A stretch of DNA of 34,990 nucleotides from an uncultured Oscillospiraceae bacterium (GTDB taxonomy: Bacteria > Bacillota > Clostridia > Oscillospirales > Oscillospiraceae). The notes beneath the pieces were generated by a model. It saw nothing but the letters and a program-made list of their open reading frames with translations. It had not been told where the DNA came from and searched no databases. The DNA lies in NCBI GenBank assembly GCA_934533005.1, contig CAKTBC010000008.1:1-34990 (forward strand). The letters run 5' to 3'. This document shows positions 1 through 7,334 of the stretch, one piece after another. The number at the start of each line of letters is the position of its first letter. Position 1 is the first letter of the stretch. The position numbers and the translations under genes were made by a program.

Positions 1-387
1 CACGGCGTCGGCCACATTCTGAACGTCCACGAGGGGCCGAACGGCTTCCGCTGGCGGCAGTCGCCGGAGCGCAGCGAAGGCAGCGTTCTTGAAGAGGGCA
101 TGATCACGACCGACGAGCCGGGGCTCTACATCGAGGATGCCTACGGCATCCGCATCGAGAGCGAGCTGCTCTGCCGGAAGGGCGTCAAAAACGAATTCGG
201 TCAGTTCATGTACTTCCAGAATCTCACCTGCGCGCCGATCGATCTCGACGCGATCGACGTTAACGCTCTCACTATGACCGAGCGCCGCTGGCTCAACGAG
301 TACCACGCCGCCGTGTACGATACCGTCGCGCCGCACCTCACCGAGGACGAGCGCGTCTGGCTGCGTGACGTCACCCGCGCCATCTGA
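1..387 (+). CDS. Xaa-Pro aminopeptidase (aminopeptidase P, M24B), C-terminal fragment
   Basis: The reading frame is open from base 1, so the gene starts before the window; 128 codons are visible. The fragment carries the last part of the pita-bread metallopeptidase fold: HGVGH, then VHEGP, then DEPGLYIEDAYGIRIESE, which supply the His and Glu ligands of the dinuclear metal site in M24 enzymes. After that comes the extra C-terminal segment typical of the large aminopeptidase P form (an NLT...PIDL stretch, then WLNEYHAAVY and a final WLRDVTRAI). Such enzymes remove an N-terminal residue before proline from peptides in the cytoplasm. Two hairpins follow the stop. Family assignment is firm; substrate is inferred from the family. 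Confidence 0.9.
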   Translation, partial: HGVGHILNVHEGPNGFRWRQSPERSEGSVLEEGMITTDEPGLYIEDAYGIRIESELLCRKGVKNEFGQFMYFQNLTCAPIDLDAIDVNALTMTERRWLNEYHAAVYDTVAPHLTEDERVWLRDVTRAI

Positions 388-400
388 TGTGCAAAACAAA

Positions 401-425
401 CGGCCGCCGGTATTACCGGCGGCCG
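401..425. other. Perfect GC-rich hairpin downstream of the aminopeptidase
   Basis: An 11-bp perfect inverted repeat (401-411 with 415-425) encloses a 3-base ATT loop and starts 13 bases after the aminopeptidase stop. No T-tract follows, so by itself it is not a classical terminator. It may protect the 3' end or act together with the terminator just downstream. Confidence 0.6.
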
Positions 426-450
426 CAAATGGAACGATGTAAATTTATGG

Positions 451-487
451 GAACAGGCATGACTTCACTCATGCCTGTTCTGTTTTT
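451..487 (+). terminator. Rho-independent terminator of the aminopeptidase gene
   Basis: A 12-bp perfect stem (451-462 with 469-480) with a 6-base loop is followed by TGTTTTT. It lies between the convergent aminopeptidase and GNAT genes and has its T-tract on the plus strand. Confidence 0.8.
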
Positions 488-510
488 ATCCGCGGGAGGG
501 AAGAGCATGA

Positions 511-1344
511 TCATTCCTTCGCTTCGGGCAGCTCGACATGTGCTGTCCGGTTATTCTGTCCCTGCGCCTTTGCAAAACCCATGGATTCGTACAGGCGGAT
601 CGCCGGGACATTGTCTGCGTCCACGAGGAGCATCATTCCGTTGGGCTGGTTCATTTCCAGCGCCTTTGCCAGCAGCTTTCTTCCGTATCCTCTGCGGCGG
701 TATTCTTCCAGCACCAATAAGTCAAAGGGCTCGTTTTCCGGGAATGTGTAGGTCACATCCAGATAGCCGACGACTGCGCCGCTGCAGACCGCGAGGAATA
801 TCCGGAAGCGGTCATGTGCCTGCAAAACCCTTTCGCCCGTCCAGTACATATCCTTGTTGTGAATGGCGCAGTACTGCGCCGCGTATTGCCTGGAGACCGG
901 CTCGATGCCGGCCGTATCCACGTAAGGCGCGGGGGAGACCCAAACCATTTTCTGCTGCTCCGGTTCAAATTCCGCCCTGCGCTGCTCCAACGATTCTTTC
1001 AGGAGATAATTGTTCGGATGGAATACAAAATCAGCGCTGAAACCGGGATAGGTTTGCTCCAGATAAGAGAACATTTCCGCGTAGGCCTCCGCCTCGCGGG
1101 ACAATCCTGCCAGCATTTCGAGGTACTTCTCCTCCCGGAGAACGAGAAATGCAAATACGCCGATCATCCGGCTTTCCCGGTAAACGCCAAAGACGCAATG
1201 CCTGTCCGGTTCTTCAATAGGCCGGATCAGATTGCTCTTTATCTGTTCCTCATCGCGCAGCATGGGATCGGAAAAGCAGGAATCTTCCCGAAAGCCGGCG
1301 GCAAATTCCCGGCACGCATCATAGGTTTGGATCATCTGTATCAT
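511..1344 (-). CDS. GNAT-family N-acetyltransferase
   Basis: This 277-residue protein has a C-terminal Gcn5-related acetyltransferase domain: a FDLLVLEEYRRRGYGRKLL stretch matches the acetyl-CoA binding motif (R/Q-x-x-G-x-G/A), and IRLYESMGF is the usual closing strand and helix. The N-terminal half resembles the degenerate first domain of tandem GNAT proteins. I place the start at the ATG at 1342-1344, because GGGAG lies 8 bases upstream of it; longer in-frame starts overlap that ribosome binding site. It is divergent from the PadR gene and has its own promoter-like sequence. The acceptor substrate cannot be told. Confidence 0.85.
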   Translation of the reverse strand: MIQMIQTYDACREFAAGFREDSCFSDPMLRDEEQIKSNLIRPIEEPDRHCVFGVYRESRMIGVFAFLVLREEKYLEMLAGLSREAEAYAEMFSYLEQTYPGFSADFVFHPNNYLLKESLEQRRAEFEPEQQKMVWVSPAPYVDTAGIEPVSRQYAAQYCAIHNKDMYWTGERVLQAHDRFRIFLAVCSGAVVGYLDVTYTFPENEPFDLLVLEEYRRRGYGRKLLAKALEMNQPNGMMLLVDADNVPAIRLYESMGFAKAQGQNNRTAHVELPEAKE

Positions 1345-1376
1345 TGGCGCTGCTCCCATCGAATATTTGCAGACAT

Positions 1377-1406
1377 AGTATAACACATCCGCCGTGCTGC
1401 CTCCAA
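1377..1406 (-). promoter_or_regulatory. Probable sigma-A promoter of the GNAT gene
   Basis: On the minus strand TTGGAG (1406-1401) and TATACT (1382-1377) are separated by 18 bases, about 33 bases upstream of the chosen GNAT start. Confidence 0.5.
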
Positions 1407-1420
1407 AAACTTTTCTCGTC

Positions 1421-1477
1421 TTGACAATATCGCGTCACGATATTAGAATGAAAATAGATAATATCGCGACGCGATAT
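1421..1477 (+). promoter_or_regulatory. PadR-gene promoter with two palindromic operators
   Basis: TTGACA (1421-1426) and TAGAAT (1444-1449) are separated by exactly 17 bases. That spacer (1427-1443) is itself a palindrome, ATATCG-N5-CGATAT. A second, perfect palindrome of the same family, ATATCGCG-A-CGCGATAT, lies at 1461-1477, close to the expected transcription start. Dyads like these are usual for PadR repressors that control their own gene, so autoregulation is likely by inference. Confidence 0.8.
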
Positions 1478-1508
1478 TTCGCCCGGCGATGGGAGAGGAG
1501 GGAAGTGC

Positions 1509-1814
1509 ATGAAGCCCCGCGGTACGTTGACCGAGTCTATGTTTTATGTCCTGATGTCCTTCCTGCATCGGGAAATGTGCGGCATGGAGATTGCGGGATT
1601 TGTAGAGCAGAAAACGAATGGACGCGTGCGCCTCGGCCCTGGGACGCTGTATACGCTGCTGGGAAAGTTTCAGGAGGAGCGGTTGATTGAGGAAACGCAA
1701 ACCGACGGCCGAAAGCGCAGCTACCGCATCACGGAGAAGGGAAGAGCCGTTTTTGCGGAGGAGTTGGCGCGGCTGAAAGCGTGTGTTCTGGACGGAGAGG
1801 AGGAGAGCTTATGA
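1509..1814 (+). CDS. PadR-family transcriptional regulator
   Basis: This 101-residue protein has a PadR winged helix: an N-terminal LTESMFYVLMSFLHREMCG helix pair, the LGPGTLYTLLGKFQEE recognition helix and a DGRKRSYRITEKG wing. Its length fits the short PadR class that dimerises through a C-terminal helix. A GGAGGGAAG ribosome binding site precedes the ATG. The stop overlaps the start of the DUF2812 gene (ATGA), the usual Firmicutes arrangement in which the PadR protein controls its membrane partner. Two matching palindromes in its promoter support autoregulation. The inducing signal is unknown. Confidence 0.92.
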   Translation: MKPRGTLTESMFYVLMSFLHREMCGMEIAGFVEQKTNGRVRLGPGTLYTLLGKFQEERLIEETQTDGRKRSYRITEKGRAVFAEELARLKACVLDGEEESL

Positions 1815-3061
1815 AAAAGGTGCGAAAAATGCTTCCCGTATCGATCGCGGATATTTCCGGGCTGGAAAAATGGCTGGAAGATCAGGCAAACCATGGTCTG
1901 TTCCCTGTCCGCATCGGAAGCTGGGCGACATTTACGGCCACCGGCGTACCCGGTACCAGGTTTCGTATAGAGCCGTATGGGAAAAGCGGCGATGCGCCCA
2001 CGGAGGAACAGCTCGCCCTCTACCGCGATGCGGGCTGGGAGTATGCCTTCGCCTTCGGCTCGAGCTACTACTTTCTTTTTTACACAACGGATCCTTCTGC
2101 GGTTGAACTCTATTCCGATAACGAGAGCCGCGGTCTCTCGCTCGAACGGCTGGAAAAGGCGGCTCAGCTTGCCCGGAGGAAAAGGGTTCTGATCTTTTTT
2201 GTAGTTGCCGCCTTAACGGTTTGGACAATTTTTTTCCACAAAAGCGAGTTTGATGTTCAGCCCGACAATCTGGCGCATCTTCCCCTCGGCCTTCTCCGGG
2301 TATTTGATCCGCTTTTCCTTATATTTCTCCTTGCGCAAATCTTTGTGTTTTGGAAAGACAACCGTGATTTCAAGCTTCTGAAGAAAACCTGCAAAGCGCT
2401 CCGGGAGGGGATGGCTCCGCCGCCGTCGCCCGGGCCGAGCCGGAAGATCGTAGTGGAGAACATTGTCACTCTCGCGGCGCTCGTGCCGCTGATACTGCTG
2501 ATCCTCTGGCAGCAGCTGGCGCCGTACCGGAGCATTCCGCTGGACGATTTCCGGCAGCCGTATGTTGCCATACAGGAAATCGAAAGCACGCCGGTGTACC
2601 AATGGGAGGATGTTTTTGAAGAACCGCCGTTCCGCAATGCTTCGGAGACATATTACGCTGAGAGGGATTTTTCGCTGCTGGCGCCGAAGTGGTACTCGGT
2701 CACGCAGGAAGCGTACAGCCCGCAGAACGGAACACGCGGCAATGTGTTTTCCAAAGACCCGGAAAACGGCGCGAACCGCTATTCCCCGGAGCTGGATATG
2801 ACCTGCTTCACGCTGCTGTTCCCCTCCATGGCCGAGCCGGTCGCAAGGGCGCAGATGGATCAATACCGGCTGATCAACCTCCGCTGGAACTATGAATCGC
2901 TGGACTACCCGGGACTGGATTTTGTGATCCTCGCGGATGAACCGAATGGACTTTGGCAAATGGCGGCATTGGGCAAAGGAGGAAGGGTGGCGGTGTTCCG
3001 ATACGGCGGGCAGGCGAAGCTGCGCGATCATCTGGAGACGCTGTCCACGCCGGTCATGTAG
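1811..3061 (+). CDS. DUF2812-domain membrane protein
   Basis: This 416-residue protein starts at the ATG overlapping the PadR stop. Residues 1-105 resemble the DUF2812 domain: a LEKWLEDQANHGLFPV opening, an F/RIEPY strand, then YRDAGWEYAFAFGSSYYFLF. Hydrophobic helices follow at about 126-142 and 160-180, and a third around 210-230. The C-terminal part (about 250-416) is probably outside the membrane and has no fold I recognise. DUF2812 genes commonly sit behind PadR regulators, and here the two are translationally coupled. The function is not known; a role in envelope stress or drug response has been supposed for such pairs but nothing here proves it. Confidence 0.82.
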   Translation: MKKVRKMLPVSIADISGLEKWLEDQANHGLFPVRIGSWATFTATGVPGTRFRIEPYGKSGDAPTEEQLALYRDAGWEYAFAFGSSYYFLFYTTDPSAVELYSDNESRGLSLERLEKAAQLARRKRVLIFFVVAALTVWTIFFHKSEFDVQPDNLAHLPLGLLRVFDPLFLIFLLAQIFVFWKDNRDFKLLKKTCKALREGMAPPPSPGPSRKIVVENIVTLAALVPLILLILWQQLAPYRSIPLDDFRQPYVAIQEIESTPVYQWEDVFEEPPFRNASETYYAERDFSLLAPKWYSVTQEAYSPQNGTRGNVFSKDPENGANRYSPELDMTCFTLLFPSMAEPVARAQMDQYRLINLRWNYESLDYPGLDFVILADEPNGLWQMAALGKGGRVAVFRYGGQAKLRDHLETLSTPVM

Positions 3062-3111
3062 CTCCCGGCCAGCCGATGCCTGGCACGAAAGGAAAACATA
3101 ATTTGAACAGC

Positions 3112-3146
3112 AAAAAGCTCACGGACTCGATCCGTGAGCTTTTTGT
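3112..3146. terminator. Bidirectional terminator
   Basis: A 14-bp perfect stem (3112-3125 with 3131-3144) begins with AAAAA and ends with TTTTT around a 5-base loop. It lies between the convergent DUF2812 gene (+) and Na/Pi transporter gene (-) and can serve both. Confidence 0.85.
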
Positions 3147-3167
3147 TATATTATGGTCGGCCGCACC

Positions 3168-4934
3168 TCAGAGCGCGAACTTTTTGCTGTATTCCTCGGC
3201 GTACTGCATGTATTTCTGCGTTTTCATTTCGCGGAGGCTCTTGAGATATTCGTGGGTATCAAAGCTGTCAGACTCCAGTTCGATCATTGCCACGGCGATG
3301 TTGGAGCAATGGTCGGCGATTCGCTCGTAGTTCGTGAGCAGATCGTTGAAAACGAAGCCCACGGCGAGCGTGCAGGAGCCGTCCTGCAGGCGGATGATGT
3401 GGTGGAGCTTGAGCTCGTCGCAGAGCCCGTCGATCGTATCCTCCAGCGGCTCAACGCGCAGCGCCATTTCGAGATCGTTTCCGATGAACGCGCCGACGGC
3501 GAGCGAAACGATCTCGCTCACGGCGGAGCGGAGCACGTCCAGCTCACGCTGGGCGGCGTCGGTGAAGCGGATGTCCTTTTCGTAAATTTCCCGCGCGACT
3601 TCGGCGAGATTCATCGCATGGTCGCTGATGCGCTCGAAATCGCCGATGGTGTGCAAAAACTTGGAGACCTCCTCGTTCTGCGCCTGGGAGAGCTCGCGGC
3701 CGGTGAATTTGACGAGGTACGTGCCGAGATGATCCTCGTACTGGTCCACGGCGTCCTCCATGTCCGCGACCTGCTGGAAGCCCTTCGATGAGAACTGCTT
3801 CATAAGCTCGAGTGCGGCGACGAGGTTATCCTGCGCGCGCATCGCCATGGCATTGATCGTCAGGCGGCATTGCTCAATGGCGAGTGCCGGGTGGGCGAGA
3901 AAGCGCTCTTCCAGCCGCTCGATGCCCGCGGTGAGCTCGTTGTATTTTTCCGAGGCCTTCTCGGGGATGAGCTTTCCGGTGAGCGCTTCGAGCTGGCGCA
4001 GGAAGGGGAAGAGGATCAGAATCGAGCCGATACGGAAGAGCGAGTTCACCATCGCAATGCCGACCGGGCCGAGCGCGGTCTCCATGAACGAAAAGGGATA
4101 AAAAGCGTTGATGCCGTAGAAGAGCACGGAGAAAATGACGGTGCCGAAAATGCCGGTGAAAAGATAGATGAGCGCGGTGCGCCGACCGTCGCGGTTCGCG
4201 CCGATGGCGGAGACGAGCACCGGCACCGCCGCGCCGATGCCCATGCCCATGATCATCGGGAATGCCGTCGCAAACGAGATCGTCCCGGTTACGGAGAGCG
4301 CCTGTAAAATACCGACGGAGGCGGAGTTCGACTGCAATACGGCGGTGATGAGCGTGCCGATGAGAATGCCGAGAATCGGGTTTTCAAACATTGTCATCAG
4401 CCGGAGAAAGGCTTCGCTTTCCCGCAGCGGAGACACCGCACCGCTCATCGCGTTCATGCCGTACATCAAAACGGCAAAGCCGAGCAGGATATCGCCGGTA
4501 TGCCGCTTCTGCGATGTTTTCGCAAGCATCCGCAGCAATATGCCGGTAATGGCGGCGATGGCTGTGATCGTAGAAGAGCTCAGAAGCGAGAGTGCGTCGC
4601 TGCTGCTGATATACGAAAGGCAGAGAATCCAGCCCGTGACGGACGTGCCGATGTTCGCGCCGAGCACGATGCCGATCGCCTGCGAGAGCTTCATCATGCC
4701 GGAGTTTACAAAGCCGACGACCATCGCGGATGTGGCCGACGAGGACTGGATCACGGCGGTGACGGCGGTGCCGAGCAGCACACCTTTGAGCGGCGTATTG
4801 GAGAGCCGGTAGAGAATGAGCTCGAGCCGCTGACCGGCAACAAGCTTCAAGCTGTCGCCCATCAGTCCCATGCCGAAAAGAAACAGCGCCACGCCGCCGA
4901 GCAGCGATAGAATGTTGGAAATACCCACAGCCAT
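3168..4934 (-). CDS. Na/Pi cotransporter family protein with C-terminal PhoU domain
   Basis: The 588-residue protein has two Na+/Pi-cotransporter repeats, each with its signature: QSSSATS at residues 63-69 and QSNSAS in the second half of the membrane domain. Many hydrophobic helices fill residues 1 to about 310. The remainder (about 340-560) is helical and PhoU-like, with two three-helix bundles rich in E/D-x-x-D metal-site motifs such as HTIGDFERISDHAMN and LLTNYERIADHCSN. The protein is expected to import phosphate with sodium and to use the PhoU part for regulation. AAAGGA precedes the ATG. It is divergent from a PhoB/PhoR-like pair, and the shared intergenic region holds Pho-box-like repeats. 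Confidence 0.92.
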   Translation of the reverse strand: MAVGISNILSLLGGVALFLFGMGLMGDSLKLVAGQRLELILYRLSNTPLKGVLLGTAVTAVIQSSSATSAMVVGFVNSGMMKLSQAIGIVLGANIGTSVTGWILCLSYISSSDALSLLSSSTITAIAAITGILLRMLAKTSQKRHTGDILLGFAVLMYGMNAMSGAVSPLRESEAFLRLMTMFENPILGILIGTLITAVLQSNSASVGILQALSVTGTISFATAFPMIMGMGIGAAVPVLVSAIGANRDGRRTALIYLFTGIFGTVIFSVLFYGINAFYPFSFMETALGPVGIAMVNSLFRIGSILILFPFLRQLEALTGKLIPEKASEKYNELTAGIERLEERFLAHPALAIEQCRLTINAMAMRAQDNLVAALELMKQFSSKGFQQVADMEDAVDQYEDHLGTYLVKFTGRELSQAQNEEVSKFLHTIGDFERISDHAMNLAEVAREIYEKDIRFTDAAQRELDVLRSAVSEIVSLAVGAFIGNDLEMALRVEPLEDTIDGLCDELKLHHIIRLQDGSCTLAVGFVFNDLLTNYERIADHCSNIAVAMIELESDSFDTHEYLKSLREMKTQKYMQYAEEYSKKFAL

Positions 4935-4984
4935 CGATTCCTTTGCATTTTATAGTATCCGTTTCTTAGTGTACCGCGTCCAGG

Positions 4985-5035
4985 TTAAATCCAAAAGCAA
5001 GACAAGGTTAAATCCACGTTAAATCCATTTTACAA
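4985..5035. promoter_or_regulatory. Pho-box-like phased direct repeats
   Basis: TTAAAT at 5008-5013, TTAAAT at 5019-5024 and TTACAA at 5030-5035 recur every 11 bases; a further TTAAAT lies at 4985-4990 (23 bases before the first). Firmicutes PhoP binds TT(A/T/C)A(A/C)A-type hexamers with about 5-base spacers, so this fits a PhoP/PhoB site. A TATGCT/TATAGA -10-like sequence lies at about 5052-5062. The repeats sit between the transporter and the two-component genes and could control both. Confidence 0.7.
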
Positions 5036-5096
5036 GCAGCGCTGCACGTGATATGCTATAGAAAATAATTGTACGCAGGAAACGGAGGCGGAAGAC

Positions 5097-5780
5097 ATGA
5101 TCTACCTTCTGGAAGATGACGAGAGCATCCGAAAGCTCGTCACCTATACGCTCCAGCACGCCGGATATGAGGCGGCGGGGTTTGACTGCCCCTCAGCATT
5201 CTGGATGGCGATGAAGCGCCAGACACCGGAGCTGGTGCTCCTCGATATCATGCTGCCGGAGGAGGACGGCCTCTCGGTGCTGAAAAAGCTGCGCGGCTCG
5301 GCGCTCTGGCGGGAGCTGCCGGTCGTGATGCTCACGGCGAAAAACGCCGAATACGACCGCGTGGTCGGGCTGGACGCCGGGGCGGACGACTATATCTCCA
5401 AGCCATTCGGCATGATGGAGCTGCTTGCACGGGTGCGGGCGTTGCTGCGCCGCGCAGGGACGTCGGCGCCGTCCGACCATACCGTCGGCGAGCTGTATGT
5501 CTGCCGGGACAAGCACATCGTGCGCGTTTCCGGGCAGGACGTGCCGCTCACGAACAAGGAGTTTTCGCTCCTCTGCCTGCTGCTGGAGCATTCCGGCGCG
5601 GCGCTCACGCGCGACCGGATCATGGACAGCGTCTGGGGCAGCGGCTTTGACGGAGAAAACCGCACCGTGGACGTACATGTGCGCACGCTGCGCTCCAAGC
5701 TCGGCGCGGCGGGGGCATACATCGAAACGGTGCGCGGCGTCGGCTACCGATTCGCGCCGGAGAAGCGGAGCGAGCCGTGA
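5097..5780 (+). CDS. PhoB/PhoP-like OmpR-family response regulator
   Basis: The 227-residue protein has a receiver domain with the acidic pair D7-D8, phosphoacceptor D50 (VLLDIMLPEEDG), T80 and K102 (ISKPFG). A C-terminal winged-helix domain (about 130-225) closes with VDVHVRTLRSKLG and VRGVGYRF. GGAGG precedes the ATG. The gene overlaps its kinase by 4 bases. Place next to a Na/Pi-PhoU transporter and downstream of Pho-box-like repeats points to phosphate control. Pairs of this kind with a membrane kinase are common in Clostridia, so the phosphate role is an inference from context. Confidence 0.92.
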   Translation: MIYLLEDDESIRKLVTYTLQHAGYEAAGFDCPSAFWMAMKRQTPELVLLDIMLPEEDGLSVLKKLRGSALWRELPVVMLTAKNAEYDRVVGLDAGADDYISKPFGMMELLARVRALLRRAGTSAPSDHTVGELYVCRDKHIVRVSGQDVPLTNKEFSLLCLLLEHSGAALTRDRIMDSVWGSGFDGENRTVDVHVRTLRSKLGAAGAYIETVRGVGYRFAPEKRSEP

Positions 5781-7111
5781 AAGGAAAGCTTTTTCTGCGC
5801 GTGGGGCTGCTGCTCTTCGCGGCAATTTTGCTCGGCTCTGCCGTGACGTTCGCCATTGTGCAGCCGCAGCTCGCCGGAACGGAGGAAACCGCGCAGGCGC
5901 TCTCGCACCTTTTGTGGGTGCTGCCGATCGCGCTCTCCCTCGCTGCAGTGGGCGGCTGGGCACTCTCGCGCGGCATTGTCGACCCCATTCGGAAGATCGA
6001 CCCCGAGACGCCCGGCACGGAAGCGCCGTATGAGGAGCTCGTGCCGCTGCTCGCGCGCATCCGCGCGCAGAACCGCGTCATCCGTCAGCAGGAAGAAGCG
6101 CTCGGCCAGACGCGGCGCGACTTTGCCGCGATCACGGAGAATATGGGCGAGAGCTTCCTTCTGCTCGATAAGCGGCTGAACGTCCTCTCCCGCAACGTGT
6201 CGGCGAGCTATCTTCTGCCCGCGCCGGCGAACGGCGAGGCGGACAACCTCAACCGCGGCGGCTGCCCGGAGGAGATCGTCCGCGCCGCCGAGCGCGCTCT
6301 CGCCGGGCGGCGCACGGAGCTGACACTCGAAATGCACGAGCGGTATTACTACGTGATCGCTACGCCCGTATTCTCCGAAAACCAGATCACCGGCGCCGTC
6401 GTCATTGCGCTCGATACGACCGAGCGGGAGCAGCGCGAGGCGCTGCGGCGCGAGTTTTCCGCGAACGTGTCGCACGAGCTCAAAACGCCGCTCACGTCGA
6501 TCTCCGGCTTTGCGGAGCTTCTGGCAAACGGCATGGTGCCGCCGGAGCGGGTGGGGGAGTTCGCCGGGGATATTTACAAAGAATCCCAGCGGCTCATGGC
6601 GCTCGTGGATGATATCATTGAGCTTTCGCGGCTGGAAGAGGGGACTGCCGCGCCGGAAACGGCGAGCGTCGATCTCTATGCGCTCGCAGAGGAGACGCTT
6701 GCCTCGCTTCGCCCGGCAGCGGAGCGGCGGGACGTGACGCTCACGCTCTGCGGCGGCGAAGCCGTCGTGCAGGGTGTGCGCACGGCACTGCAGGAGCTCG
6801 TCTACAACCTCTGTGATAATGCCGTGAAGTATAACCGCCCCGGCGGCAGCGTGACCGTTACGGCGGAAAAGCGCGCCGGGGAAACGGTGCTGTCCGTGGC
6901 GGATACCGGCATCGGCATCCCGTACGAGCACCAGAACCGCGTGTTCGAACGGTTTTACCGCGTGGACAAGAGCCACTCCCGGCAGCTTGGCGGCACGGGT
7001 CTCGGCCTTTCCATCGTAAAGCACGCCGCAGCGATGCACAAAGCGCGGCTCGAGCTCTGGAGCGAGCCGGGCACCGGAACGAAGATCACAGTACATTTTG
7101 ACGCACAATAA
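5777..7111 (+). CDS. PhoR-like sensor histidine kinase
   Basis: The 444-residue kinase starts at a GTG that overlaps the regulator stop (GTGA). It has two membrane helices (about 5-27 and 44-62) with an extracytoplasmic loop of less than 20 residues, then a HAMP-like linker, a PAS-like domain (about 110-215), and a HisKA domain with H233 in FSANVSHELKTPLTSISGF. A HATPase domain follows: N box NLCDNAVKYN, G1 DTGIGIP, F box FERFYRVD and G2 GGTGLGLSIVKH. The minimal outside loop suggests that it does not bind a ligand itself; PhoR kinases instead respond to the transporter/PhoU state. It phosphorylates the upstream regulator. Confidence 0.92.
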   Translation: MKGKLFLRVGLLLFAAILLGSAVTFAIVQPQLAGTEETAQALSHLLWVLPIALSLAAVGGWALSRGIVDPIRKIDPETPGTEAPYEELVPLLARIRAQNRVIRQQEEALGQTRRDFAAITENMGESFLLLDKRLNVLSRNVSASYLLPAPANGEADNLNRGGCPEEIVRAAERALAGRRTELTLEMHERYYYVIATPVFSENQITGAVVIALDTTEREQREALRREFSANVSHELKTPLTSISGFAELLANGMVPPERVGEFAGDIYKESQRLMALVDDIIELSRLEEGTAAPETASVDLYALAEETLASLRPAAERRDVTLTLCGGEAVVQGVRTALQELVYNLCDNAVKYNRPGGSVTVTAEKRAGETVLSVADTGIGIPYEHQNRVFERFYRVDKSHSRQLGGTGLGLSIVKHAAAMHKARLELWSEPGTGTKITVHFDAQ

Positions 7112-7121
7112 AGCCAAATAC

Positions 7122-7163
7122 TTCCCCGGCGCGGGTCTTGAATGCCGGCGTCGGGGAATTTTG
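7122..7163 (+). terminator. Terminator of the two-component operon
   Basis: TTCCCCGGCGC pairs with GCGTCGGGGAA (11 bp, one G-U) around a roughly 15-base loop and is followed by TTTTG. It starts 11 bases after the kinase stop. Confidence 0.7.
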
Positions 7164-7258
7164 CAATTTGTGTAATATGCATAAATTGAAACGTTTTCCT
7201 TTATATAAAACCGGCATTTAGTTTGAAAAATTCCCTGAAAGGGTTGCGTTTTGTGGGA

Positions 7259-7286
7259 TTTACTTCCTCCAATGATATAGTACAAT
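7259..7286 (+). promoter_or_regulatory. Candidate promoter of the ABC transporter operon
   Basis: TTTACT (7259-7264) and TACAAT (7281-7286) are 16 bases apart, about 50 bases before the substrate-binding protein start. The rest of the 170-base gap is AT-rich with no other clear signal. Confidence 0.4.
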
Positions 7287-7334
7287 GAAAATGCAATGAG
7301 TCATAACGGCTCAAAACAAAAGGAGGAAATGAAG

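Noticed and set aside
5744..7285. Open minus-strand frame of 513 codons
   Set aside because: It lies opposite the PhoR-like kinase, whose motifs are complete; the product is Arg/His-rich with no recognisable domain.
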